A DNA stretch of 36,571 bases, taken from NCBI GenBank assembly GCA_000697335.1, contig JNEM01011120.1:1-36571 (forward strand). The letters are read 5' to 3'. The position numbers and the translations under genes are program-made. The notes beneath the pieces are model-generated. The model saw nothing but the letters and a program-made list of their open reading frames with translations, was not told where the DNA came from and did no database searches. Position 1 is the stretch's first letter; each line of letters begins with the position of its first letter. The stretch is from Conidiobolus incongruus B7586 (taxonomy: Eukaryota > Entomophthoromycota > Entomophthoromycetes > Entomophthorales > Conidiobolaceae). Shown here one piece after another: positions 13,310-24,034 of this stretch.

Positions 13310-14090
13310 ATGAGTACCAAAATTTTAATAAAAGCACCCAACATTTCCAATATTAAAAAATCTCAAATTTTGACTAGGTCATATTCCAACAGTAATTTCA
13401 AACCTTTAAATCAGAGAATTTTGACTGACTTGGAGCAGTATCCTTCTGTGATTATTATACCCCTTCAATGGGGTTTTACAGATAATTTTATTGAATGATT
13501 TGCTATTGATTTATTTTATTAATTTTTATTGGGGTCCTTTTCAACATATGAATAATGTTCATTGGTTACGTCTCATTTAATCAAGTGTAATTATTTTGAA
13601 TATTTACATATTAATAAATTGATAGAATAAGTTGGATTTAAATCGTATTGACTATATGTCGATGTTTGTCTTACAAATAAGCAAAAAACAAGCTGATAAT
13701 TTAATAAAAGGAAAAGGAATTGGATTCATTGTAAAATCTCAAGAGATGAAACATTGTTTACCTGTCACTTATCCTGATGAGGTAATTAACATAAAATTAT
13801 AACCATTATATTTTCATTATTAATTACATGATTTAATAATTGACTACTGCGACTCAAGTCAAGCATTTAGAGAAGGATCGATTCGCCTTCTACACCAAAA
13901 GTTATTTGCTCGCTAACGATAAACACGCAGGAGAATGTATGGTAGTTTGTGTTGGTTATGACTACAACAAATTGACGAAATCTAACTTCGAAGAGCGTTT
14001 AGTCAGTGTGATTTTGAAGTTAGAGAGAGAGCCTGTCAAAACTTAAAAAAGGCTAAAAAATTACCATGTAGAATTTCTATCAATCTTTAA
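13310..14090 (+). pseudogene. TE1: hotdog thioesterase-like paralog, broken copy
   Basis: First of six copies of one four-exon family. Exon 1 (13310-13480, 57 codons) is open. It begins with a presequence-like N-terminus rich in Lys, Ser and Asn (LTRSYSNSNF) and ends at LQWG. Homology places exon 2 at 13533-13584 (52 nt; HMNNVHWLRL), exon 3 at 13642-13781 (RIDYMSMFVLQ .. LPVTYPDE) and exon 4 at 13840-14090. Breaks: the exon 1 donor is GA rather than GT; all three acceptors are lost (GG, AA, AA where AG is expected); an in-frame TAA lies at 13578-13580, where the intact copies have Glu; and there is a frameshift near 14043, after which the family tail KKAKKLPCR..INL resumes in another frame and ends at 14090. 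The Asp expected at the start of exon 2 is Gly. It cannot make the full protein, though exon 1 could still be transcribed. The protein is still easy to read, so the loss looks fairly recent. Confidence 0.8.
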
Positions 14091-14100
14091 TTATATTACT

Positions 14101-16623
14101 ACAGAAATTAAGTAATAATACAATTTTAAAATCAAAATTAAATATAACTTTTAGTTTATGATACACAAAAATAATTAAATAATATAAAATTAATACTGTT
14201 TTTTATTATTAACAACTATTTTCTATATTTCTTGTGAACTATTAACACCTAAAAAGTAATTTTTTCAATAGAGATTAAAGCTTGAAATATTACAAACTAT
14301 TACCATAGAATTGAAGAAATGGGAAATTTTTTAATTTCTGATTTTTCAAACATATTATTAGTTTCAAATAAGCAAATATATACAAAACAAATAGGAAAAT
14401 AAATAGTTTTGAATTATATATATATATAATAATTTTTTTGATTAAAAAATTAATTTTTTAAAATTAGTTATTTAATTTAATCATGCTTAAACCAAATAGT
14501 AACCATCAAAAGTTTTTTATTTTAGTATCAGTAAAACTTAACCACAAACCCTTTAAAATCATTTAAAATTTACAAACAGCTTTTGGTAATAAAGTATTAT
14601 TTAAATTAACAATTTATTGCTAGGTAAATTACTTTAAAACTAAGAGAGAAATTACCTAAAACCTATTAAAATCTAAAAAACTAATTTTAATTATTATTCT
14701 TTTAATTTTTAATAAAGTAAAAAATTATATTAAAAGTACCTTTTTATTTTAGCTAAAGAATTATCAAGATACTTTAATATTAGTTACATAAGTATTTTAT
14801 ATATATTAAAGTTTAAATTAAAATTAATTAATAAAAATATAAAATAGGTATCTTATAATTTAACTAAAACTTAAAAAAAAGTTAGAGTAGCTATTGTTAA
14901 ATAAAACTTACTAAGGTATAACTAGAAACTAAAGTTTTTACAGTGAATTATTATAATTAATGAATCTTAAATTCTTTTGTATAATCTTTTGCTAAAACAT
15001 AAATCAAGGTGTTAGATTAAGTTACATCAACCCCCTTTATAAATTCCTTTAAATAAATATTTTATTAATAAGTAAATATTAATTATAGTAATAGATTATA
15101 ATAACATATACTATTTTTATTTAATTCTTAAAAGAAAATCTATTAATAATAAACTTTATATTTTTTTTAAATAAAACTATTTTTAATTGGTATTCTCAAT
15201 ATAATTTAAAAAACTTATTATTTTACATAATAATTATAAAATATATAAATCTAAAGTTATAAAAAACTTTCTAATTAAAAATAACTGGAAAAAACTACCA
15301 CATCTAGTATATTCTTTAGATTATAACTTATATAATTATAATTGTTTTAGGTAATTAAAAAACTAGCTTACAAGAAAGAAAATTTCTACAAGAAAATTTA
15401 ATTGGTTTGTAAAACATCAAATTTTAGTCTTTAATAAAAAGAATTATTTTTTAAGTATTAGATCTTTACCAAAAGTATAACAAAAAGTTATTAGAAATAA
15501 AAGAAATTATTAATTTTATATTACATATTTATTTTTACTTTTTATATATTAAAATGTTTATTTTTTTTCAATTGCAAAAAATTCCTATTATTTAAATTAC
15601 AAAGTAATAATTTCTTTCTTATAAGCAAATTTTTTAATTACTTAAAACAATTATAATTATAAAAGTTATAATCTAATAAATATACCAGATGTGGTAATCT
15701 GTTTTAACTGTTTTATATAAAAAATATATTATATTCTTAAATTTATATATTCTTTATCTATTATATATAATAACATATTATTTAAATTCATAATAAGAAT
15801 ACTAATTAGAAATAATTTATTTAAAGAAATATAAAACTATTTATCAATTAATTTACCTTAAAAGATTAAATAAAATAAATTATAAATTGTGATAATTTAT
15901 TATAATGAATAATATTCACTTATATATCAAGCTTATTTATTAAAACTTATGAATAGGGTTATTTTAACTTAATATTTCAATCTTTTTTATAAACAAAATA
16001 TTATATAAAATAATTGAGGTTTATTAAATATAATGATTTAATATAAGAGATTTTAATCTTAGCTATAATATAATAAATATTATGTAATTATAATTACTTC
16101 AGCTTTTTTTTAAGTTTTTATTAAATGATAAAATATTTAATTTATATTTTTATTGGTTAAATTCTATTTAAAATTTATTTTATATAATTAATCTATATAT
16201 TTAATATTAAATTTGTTTAATAACTTATTATTTTTATTAAAGAATTAAAAATTATTAAAAAATAATTATTTAAATTTGGTTAAATTTCATATAAAATCAC
16301 TTTTAATTTAAAAACCATAAAATTAATAATTAATGCTATTCTTAGATAAAATATTATTTTTATAGATTATATACTAAACTTGAATGATTTTAAAGGGTCT
16401 GTGGTTAAGTTTTAATAAAATTAAAAAAAAATTGATTATTTTTTTTTAAATTTGAATATTATTAAATTTAATAAAAACTTTGAAAATATAAATATTATAA
16501 TTAATAGATAGTTATGATATATATATAATATTACAATATTAACTCTTTTATTTACTCTATATATAATTTAATTTTTAAAATTAAAAGTATACTTGAATAA
16601 TTAGAAATTAAAAAATTTCTTAT
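14101..16623 (-). mobile_element. Decayed mariner transposon (copy C/D), split by a second mariner
   Basis: A mariner copy in minus orientation. Its 5' end is at about 16623, with an eroded terminal repeat reading TTTCTTAT. It runs down to 15589, is interrupted by the element at 14319-15588, and resumes at 14318 to about 14101. The two parts sum to about 1.25 kb, the length of the better copy at 26280-27557, and align to it in order: the block around 16380-16410 (GGGTCTGTGGTTAAG) matches 27315-27340, and the block around 14200-14300 matches 26370-26470. About 15 bases next to the left junction (14303-14318) do not align. The left end is poorly defined. The transposase frame is destroyed by many stops. 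This is the oldest of the three copies, because it was the target of the other insertion. Confidence 0.7.
14319..15588 (+). mobile_element. Decayed mariner transposon (copy A), nested in another mariner
   Basis: About 1.27 kb in plus orientation. The left terminal repeat begins ATGGGAAATTTTTT at 14319. The right one ends ..AAATTCCTAT at 15588, followed by TA. Relics of a mariner transposase are readable: AKELSRYFNISYISILYILK near 14750-14808 matches the second helix-turn-helix of the mariner N-terminus, and the 15410-15510 region matches the C-terminal part of the copy at 26280-27557. In-frame stops are numerous, so it makes no transposase. The terminal repeat carries a C to T change relative to the copy at 26280-27557. 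It inserted into an older mariner in the opposite orientation. Confidence 0.75.
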
Positions 16624-17575
16624 ATTTTTCTTTTTTTAATAACTAAAAAATCAATATATATATATATTTCAAATAATATTTATTTTTAAATTTATTCATA
16701 ATATGTTATGTGGTTTATAATTTTGCCAAAATATATCTATATCTTTAAATATTTATTAATATATACTCTATTATCAAATATATAAACACTTTAAAAAGTT
16801 CTTTAAAATACATTTAATTCTTCTACTAATAGTAATATAAACCTCACACATAAATTTGTTATTTTATTATTCAGAATTTTATTCTTCAATCCATATAATT
16901 GATTATTCTAATAATGCTTAGCAACCCTAATTAGTTATAGTAAGTCAAATATAATCGTGGATATCTCTAATTATCCTTGATTAAAAACAGACTTTTATTA
17001 CTCTAAATTTTGGGTGGTTTAGGTTTTTTCAATAATTTATTTTGGTATTATACTCGAAGTCATTTTAAATTATCTTGTCATTAATCAAATATTAGCAAAA
17101 TGAGCCATTTATTAAAATTAATCATATACTTATAATAAATATATATTTATGATTATTTCATCACTACTATCAATATAAATAAACTGTAATCTTATCCTTG
17201 TGTCTGATAACCAATTTTTTCAGATTTCATATCCCTTTTAAAAAGTTACTATTTGTTTTTTGAAAATATTAGGTATTTGATTCTAGAAATAGTTCAATTT
17301 GATTAAATTTGAAAAATATCTAATTGAGGATTGAGATAAAAATATTATCAATATAATATTCAAAAGAAAATAGATAAGTGTTATAGATATATTACTTGAT
17401 TAAATATATTAATATTACCAAAAAATTGGAAATTGGATAATTGTAATAAATGTCAAACTTTATATAAATTTATAAAACACTTAAAACATAAAATTTGTAA
17501 TTTGTAAAAAAATGTTTTATTAAATACCATTAAATACTTCAATAAAGTATGAATTAATTTGATAAAATAAATAAT
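16624..17575. other. AT-rich spacer between mariner C/D and TE2
   Basis: About 950 bases with no supportable gene. Positions 16840-17300 are slightly less AT-rich and contain a few T-rich pyrimidine runs, but no frame or structure stands out. The TE2 3' UTR must lie at the right edge. Confidence 0.5.
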
Positions 17576-18372
17576 CTATAAATTAGAATAAATTCTATAC
17601 TTTGATTTTAAAGCCAAATTCTGAGATTTCAAAGGATCTTTTTCTAACTGTTCAATAGCATTGACAAACTCCTGGTCAAAATCGCATTTAGTCTTATTTT
17701 TAATATCGAAGGAATAGGATTGAACAGTCGCTTCAGAAATTAATCTATTGCCAGCATGTGAATAAAATCTGGAATAAAATTCAAATCGGTTCTTTTCTAA
17801 TTTTACTACTTTAGTGGCGATAGTCATCTAATACAATGGTTGATTAATTAAAAATAAACTTTTGTATATAATATCAACTTACAGCATCAGGAAATTCAAC
17901 TGGAGCAATATATTTCATATGGAAGTTTCTAACTACAAATCCTTTGCCTTTTCCTGTTCCTTTTAGTAAGTTTTGGATTATGTCTTTATCCATATATAAA
18001 CCTAGCATGGCAATGTAATCGATACGTGCTAATAATATTCAAATAAATCAGGGAGTTAATTACATGTATACCTTAATTTAATATTCAACTTCTACCTGCT
18101 TCTGCATATCTCATCCAGTCTACATGATTCATAACACCGTATACATCCTGAAAGGGCTTATTTAAATTTGATGCTTGACAGTAGTAAATTAGTGTATGTA
18201 CCTGAGTTCCCCAAAGAACTGGAATAGTTATAACAGAGGGAAATTTCTCCAACTCAATTTGAATATCTTCAGAAAGTGGTTTTAAATTACTATTGATAAT
18301 ATTTCTTGTACTCTTTATTGACTTTGGAATTGTTTTTGTTGATTGGATTTCAATTTCTGATTGGGTATCCAT
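17576..18372 (-). CDS. TE2: hotdog-fold 4HBT/thioesterase-like protein, intact copy
   Basis: Four exons, 206 aa: 18372-18202 (57 codons), 18147-18096 (52 nt), 18028-17883 (146 nt) and 17827-17576 (84 codons with stop). The introns are 54, 67 and 55 nt, all GT..AG, phases 0, 1, 0. The protein has a polar, basic N-terminal extension. Then comes ITIPVLWG, the segment DVYGVMNHVDWMRYAEA with Asp58, RIDYIAMLGLYMDK, a KGTGKGKGFVV strand, YIAPVEFPDA, and a final exon with FYSRFYSHAG. This order fits single-hotdog acyl-CoA thioesterases of the 4HBT type (pattern D..GH.NN...Y..Y.E.AR). Asp58 sits where the catalytic acid is expected, but the usual His is Val62. I chose the ATG at 18372 because it gives the 57-codon exon 1 shared with TE1 and TE4; an upstream ATG at 18423 is in frame. 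Substrate unknown; mitochondrial location possible but not shown. The family call is by motif only. Confidence 0.75.
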
Positions 18373-20379
18373 ATTTTTTTGATTAAAGAACAAATAATTA
18401 ATATTAAATAATTTTGATTTCAATTTTTAGATGTTTTCAGGTATATATATACGGAATTGTAGATCCATTCGTGTATCACTTGATTGGTCATAAACTCTTA
18501 CAACTGTTATAAATTCTCAATGTCACAAAATTTGGGTTTTAAAAATCAAAATTTGATGAGAAAATGGATTTTATACTTTGATGATTGAGCCCGAAATAAT
18601 ATATTAATTGTTCTCAAATGATAGATATTGATCAGATTTTATCCAGATTATGGCTAATCATGAAATAATTCTGAATATTTAGCGTTTTCAATTAATTTAA
18701 TATATTGCTTTGACTAAAAGAGTTATAAGGAATTGAGTTCTTATATTGGCTTCAATAAGATCCTTTAAACATTTTACAAAAACAATCTAGTATTATTCTA
18801 ATTTAATCATCATTACACTTAAGGTTTTTAAAATTATATTTAAGGATTCATGAAGTTTATAAATTTATAAGTTTATAAGCTATTAACCTAGATATATAAT
18901 TTATGAAGGAGTTGACCATGAACTGAGAAGTGTTATTCTGATTTTTATACAAATTGAGACCAGTTAACGAGTAAAAATATTATATGCATAGTTGATACTA
19001 ATATGGCCCAAAACGCATTCAATATTAGATGTCTATAATATATCGATAATTTAAATGATATTATTTCGATTTGGTTAGCCGTATCTTAGATTTTGATCTT
19101 GAATTTTGGTATATTTTCATAACAATTCAAATAATAATAGCCAATGATAGCTATATGTCAATGATATATATATATATTGTAGTATTTCAACAATTTATTT
19201 ATGTAATTATTGATATTGGAAAATATAGAAATGGTTGAATTAAATGATTTCAAACTTGTCAAAAAGAAAATTATATTTATTTACCAAATAATAAATGAAT
19301 ATGTTCTTGGTAATATAAACAAATACATCAAGTAAAAAACTATAAATATTAAATCATAAATTCTGCAATATATTTCAATATGTTTTTGCATTATTGGAAT
19401 TGTTACAATATAGAGAATAAATATTCTACCAAAAGTAAACAATATTAAAATATAATTTATTCAAAGATCAGAATTTAATCAGATTCTTTAATAAATCTAT
19501 TGATTCTAATTAATAACTTCAAGGAAATATCAATTTCTACAAATTATATTATATAATCTTATTTTTATTATAGCTGAATCAATATATAGAAATTAAAGTT
19601 TCAATTTGTTAAGTATTCACAATAGGATTTAATAATATAAATAAATGAAAAATAAATCATTGATATATAATGGCAACTAAGTAATCGACAATAATTCATC
19701 ACTTTAAGGAAAGAAAAAAAATTATATAACATGACTAATTTTAATTTTAATACCTAAACTTAGTATTAATTTTAACAATATAAATGATTATAGTTTGATT
19801 GATAATACAATTTAAAATGATTTTGATTGAATTTTCAAAAATTGAAAATTCTAATATATTTCACTATTATAAAATACATCACTCCAATTTTATTTTTTTT
19901 CATATTACTATTATTTTTTAATTAGGGTCAAATAATACAATATTAAAACAATTGATACTAATAAATGTAAAAACATGCATTTAAATGGTGAAATAAAATA
20001 AAATAAAATAAAATTGGAGTTGTATGGAAGTTATATTATAATAAAACTTTATATCTGATCATGTCTAGTGATTAAATAATTTACATTATATAATCAAGCT
20101 TTTTATTTGTTATGATTATTACTTTAGAATTTTATTTATATTTGAAATTTGAAAGTTTAGAATTCATAATTGATTAAAAAATTATTTATAATTTTTATAT
20201 TAACCTTCAAATATAAATTAATATTTGATTAAAAGTGGTATTGAAATAAGGAGTTTATTAAATATATCTACATTACTTAGTCTGGTATTAGTAAATAATA
20301 TATTACTTTATAAATTTTATGAATTTCCAACAGTTGTTAAAATTTTGTTATCTAATACTTTTATTTTAATACACATTAA
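18373..20379. other. AT-rich spacer between TE2 and TE3
   Basis: 2 kb with no supportable gene. It should hold the TE2 promoter near 18380-18600. The only structure I see is the inverted repeat and pentamer run at 19881-20020, listed separately. Confidence 0.5.
19881..20020. repeat. 16-bp perfect inverted repeat with an AAAAT pentamer run
   Basis: ACTCCAATTTTATTTT at 19881-19896 is repeated exactly in inverse at 20005-20020, with 108 bases between. Similarity continues outward for a few bases with a small gap (ATACATC on the left, TGTAT on the right). The right arm merges into about four tandem AAAAT units starting at 19991. It could be a small foldback or MITE-like element of about 150 bp, or chance in AT-rich DNA helped by the pentamer run. 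No clear target-site copy is visible. Confidence 0.45.
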
Positions 20380-21164
20380 TTATAAATTAGAATAGGTCCT
20401 AAACAAAGTCTTCAAATCCAAATGCTGAGCTTGTAGAGGATCAGCTTCCAACTGTTTGAAAATAGTCAACATTGCTGGCGAAAATTTATATTACTGAGGT
20501 TTGTTATAATCATAAAAGTACACTATGATATATCCTTCCTAAACGTGTATGCTACGAGCTTGAGAGTAGAGTCTGCAATAAAATACAAAGAGGCCCTTCT
20601 CAAGTTGGGTAATTTTGGTCATGATGATCATCTAATAGTTAGGTTGATATGAATTAGTATATTTTATGATTATATATTTACATAATTAGGGAAATCGAGA
20701 GTTTAAAAAAATTTCATTTAAAAGTTATTAATGACTAATCATTTTCCTTTGCCACTACCATTTGGCATATGGTGAAATTCCTTTTTATCCATATATATTC
20801 CTCATATGAAGAAGTAATTGACATGTCCTATCGATAACCAATTACTTTATTGATATATAAACTATTTTAAATTGAAGTTTGTATACCTTATTGAGGGAAA
20901 CTGGACTATTCGACATTATTCATAACCCTGTATCAATCCTAAATCATCGCATAAATTTTTGATCTTGAAGAATTATACCTACTATTCACATGGTAAGTCT
21001 ATTGTAGAGGAAGAGTAACTATTGCGGGAAACTTCTCTAACTAGGGTTCAATATCTTTGAAAAGAGGTCTAAAATTATGAATAGATATATTTTAAGTGTC
21101 TTAGATCCAATATTAGCTGTGCTTGATGATTTTTTAATTATTGGGTTGAGTGTTCAGAATATTG
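20380..21164 (-). pseudogene. TE3: hotdog thioesterase-like paralog, heavily decayed
   Basis: Same four-exon family on the minus strand. Exon 4 is about 20640-20380. It reads TKITQLEKG..FVFYCRLYSQAR, then two stops, then FKQLEADPLQAQHLDLK, and it closes with YSNL and a stop exactly as TE2 does. Exon 3 is at about 20880-20700 (IYMDKK, then GSGKGK with the next codon a stop). Exon 2 is at about 20930-20887 (VMNNVE, then a stop where Trp is expected). Exon 1 is at about 21164-20994 (LEKFPAIVTLPLQ, then a stop at the Trp of WG, with another stop before LEKF). No ATG remains at the expected start. The VMN and YMDK signatures make it a closer relative of TE2 than of TE4. At least six breaks, so an old pseudogene. 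The outer limits rest on the 57-codon exon 1 rule. Confidence 0.72.
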
Positions 21165-22339
21165 TATTGATAGTAAATATATTTTACAAAAAATGAAGAA
21201 AGTTGTGAATAAGGTTTTTGATTTCATACTAATATGCGGTATTTAAATCTTGGTTTGATTAATCGATATTTCTCACGCTTATTCCAGTTGTAATGGTTAC
21301 ATGTTTAGATTAAATGAGACCTGATTAATTTCAAGTTATTTCAAGTGAAAAAATGCAATTAATAACTGAATAAAATATATTGAATTGAATTTTCTCAAAT
21401 TTGTAAATTTTCAAAAGTTGACTATGTGTTCATTACTATAATGAATTCGTTATAAATAATAGTGTTTAAGAATTTTTATTCTTGGTATATAAAATACTTA
21501 GTGAAAATATGTTGAATATTTTTCAAGTAACTTGTAAAATTCCACTATTTATAGTTCCAAAGGTTTCAGTATAGTAAAAATTATTATTAGAATTCAATTC
21601 ATTAGAAGTAATCTTTTAATCAACAATTATAAAAATATAAATTAAGGTCAACATTAGCAATGTATTAGCCAGAAAAAACCCTTTATTCCAACAATTTGTT
21701 TCTTATTATATATAATGAGGGTTTCCTGCGAACTAAATCACCTGTTATCTTTATCATATGTCATCTTTTAATAGGAACGCTCATGACCTTAATAGTCACA
21801 TATTCAACATAGGTAAATTATTTAAAGTATGAATATAATTAAAAAAATGAAATTGAAATGGCCTTTAAAATGTGTAAAAAACATAAAAATATATACTGTT
21901 ATATTAAGAAAATATTTTTAAGCCATTTCGAGGTAATCGATATGATAATATTTAAAATTTTAAGATACTTATTTCAACAATACATTCAGCATTCCCTTAA
22001 TAGTAAATTATTTTTTACATTACAGAATTCATATTAATATCATATTGTAGTTAAATTTGGAATGATTTTAACTAACTGTGAGATCAATTATGCAATTATC
22101 AGTTCAAAAATTAAAAATATTACACGTTATGGATATCTATGATATAAAGTCTATTTTAGTGTTTAATAAATTTTTAACTAAAGGTTGTTTTTCATTACTG
22201 AAATGGATTCTGATTGTACTGATGTCTTCTCACTAGGTACTTAAATTTGTGTAGTATAAATTCTTGAACAATGTTAGCACGAGTATCAGCCAATTTAGGT
22301 AGCAATATATTTTAATATTTTGTACTATTTATCAATCTA

Positions 22340-22690
22340 ATTATTGTATTACCACGAGTCAGGTGACTCCCTTCTACCTAAGTATTATTACGCTAACCTA
22401 ATTTTAAAATTATTTCACCTTCGCATATAAGCTATTTTCGCTCTATCTCTTAGTTCGCCGATGATGCAAGTCACAGGAGAATCTTAAAATCATCTTACTC
22501 AATGCACTCTATATAAAATCCGGAATTAGAGCTATTCTGGATGAGACGAACTCGATCTGGGCCCTTCTAACTATCGGGTTTAAACTAATAATCCCTCTAT
22601 CTCCCTAACAGTTACCTGGAATCCCCTAGATCTCTCTCACTTATCTTAACTAATCTGGACATGGCTTTCTCGAGACATGTTAGTATATTT
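22340..22690. other. GC-richer island of unknown origin in the TE3-TE4 spacer (21165-23257)
   Basis: The 2.1 kb between TE3 and TE4 is AT-rich spacer except for this patch, which has many CCC, CTC and CGA triplets and stands out by eye from its surroundings. It includes the palindrome GAGTCAGGTGACTC at 22356-22369. One minus-strand frame keeps fairly protein-like codon content over several hundred bases but is interrupted repeatedly. I recognise no family, and no rRNA or tRNA fold is convincing. Options are an old gene or mobile element relic, or a fragment inserted from elsewhere such as organelle DNA. I cannot choose between them. Confidence 0.35.
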
Positions 22691-23257
22691 AATAACTTAG
22701 AGTGATAAAAAAATATGGTTTTCAGATCCATATCCTCATGTTAAAGTATTCAGTAATTAATACTTTACTTATTCAAAATGAAATCTATATACAAATTGTT
22801 GATTTTTTAGAACACATTCTATCTACTAAAAATTTGAAATTAGTTTTCAAATTATATGCGATTCCAAATTTATTATATTTTAAATTATCCTTGTAATTAA
22901 AAATTTCCGAAAAAATATTTTATTTTGGATACATCAGGTAGGATTTAACCGAATATCTCGATAGGGTCAAAAGAGTGTATGGCATATAAATGAACAATTT
23001 AATCACATCTAAAACGCATATACCTTAATTCTCCCAAAATTTTAATAATTTTACATTAATACTGGTGATATAAAATTTTTATTAATATATTTAATTCTAT
23101 CATCTTCCAATTTATTATTTTATTTGAAAAATTATCAAATATTCTTAGTAATTATCCAAAGTAGACATGGCTGTAACGAATTATGAATTCAGTTTGAATT
23201 AAAAATATTCAAATATTAATTGCAATTAAAAGTATTTCAAAAGAGTATTGATAGTAA

Positions 23258-24034
23258 TCAAAGATTTGCATACAGTCTAATTGGCAACTTCATGGCTAAT
23301 TCCTGGGCTTTTTTAGGATCCTGTTCCAGCTTCGAGATGGAATTCCTTACAGATTCTGGAATATTGTCCTTTTTAGAGTCTTTGTAATCGAATCCCACTA
23401 TAATAGTCTCGCTCTCAGCAACCAATTTACTTTGGGCATGGGAGAATAATTTGGAATAGAGTATAAACGAGTTGGAAGTTAGGTTTTTGACTTTGGTAGC
23501 AACTGTCAACTAAGTGTAAAAGATTAAAATTATGATTTGAAAGTAGTAATATAATTAAAAATTTTACTGAATCTGGGTAAGTTACAGGTCTTATATAAGT
23601 CATTTCCATTCTCTTCATAATTAAACCTTTTCCTTTACTACTTAGCACTTTGAAATGTTCCTTGGGTCCCATATGCAAACTTAACAATGAAAAATAATCG
23701 GTAACTCCTAATATAAAAAAGTTCAGTATTATTAAGGATAGGATATTGGTTAATATAATTTACCACATTCAGAAAATTTTGCCCAATTGACATTATTTAG
23801 ATGTTTGACCATATCCTAAAAATTTATAATAGCTTGAATTGGTGGCTATCATATTTAATTTACTTGCTCACCCCAAAGTACTGGGATCGTAATTACAGAG
23901 GAACATTTGTCAATTTCAGCTCGAATTTCATCAGGCAAATTTTTCAACTTATCGCTATAATTTTTTAAATTCCTTTTGTTGTTAATTTTAGTCATAATTT
24001 GGAAAATCAGTTGATAGATTAAATTTAAATTCAT
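23258..24034 (-). CDS. TE4: hotdog-fold 4HBT/thioesterase-like protein, intact copy
   Basis: Four exons, 204 aa: 24034-23864 (57 codons), 23815-23764 (52 nt), 23707-23568 (140 nt) and 23509-23258 (84 codons with stop). The introns are 48, 56 and 58 nt, GT..AG, phases 0, 1, 0, identical in plan to TE2. Readable blocks: AEIDKCSSVITIPVLWGEQ at the end of exon 1, DMVKHLNNVNWAKFSECG (Asp58, His62, Asn64, Asn65), SLLSLHMGPKEHF, SSKGKGLIMKRMEMTYIRPV, and LYSKLFSHAQSKLVAES. Asp58 with His62 and the Asn pair is the better match to the D...H.NN active-site helix of 4HBT-type thioesterases. The start is uncertain: ATGs at 24121, 24034 and 23995 are in frame. 24034 gives the family's 57-codon exon 1; 23995 gives a shorter, more hydrophilic N-terminus. 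Exon 4 begins with TTG, so the methionine there is not a start. Function beyond the fold family is unknown. Confidence 0.75.

Noticed and set aside
14101-16623. Possible mitochondrial DNA insertion, because of extreme AT content
   Set aside because: The block aligns to two mariner copies with terminal repeats and transposase motifs, which explains it better.
22440-22640. tRNA or rRNA fragment in the GC-richer island
   Set aside because: I could not form a cloverleaf with a conserved T-loop, nor find the most conserved rRNA motifs, so this is unsupported.
22702-22896. A 64-codon plus-strand open frame rich in Ile, Leu and Tyr
   Set aside because: Its composition is what AT-rich DNA gives by chance. 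There is no motif, no splice context and no homologue I recognise.
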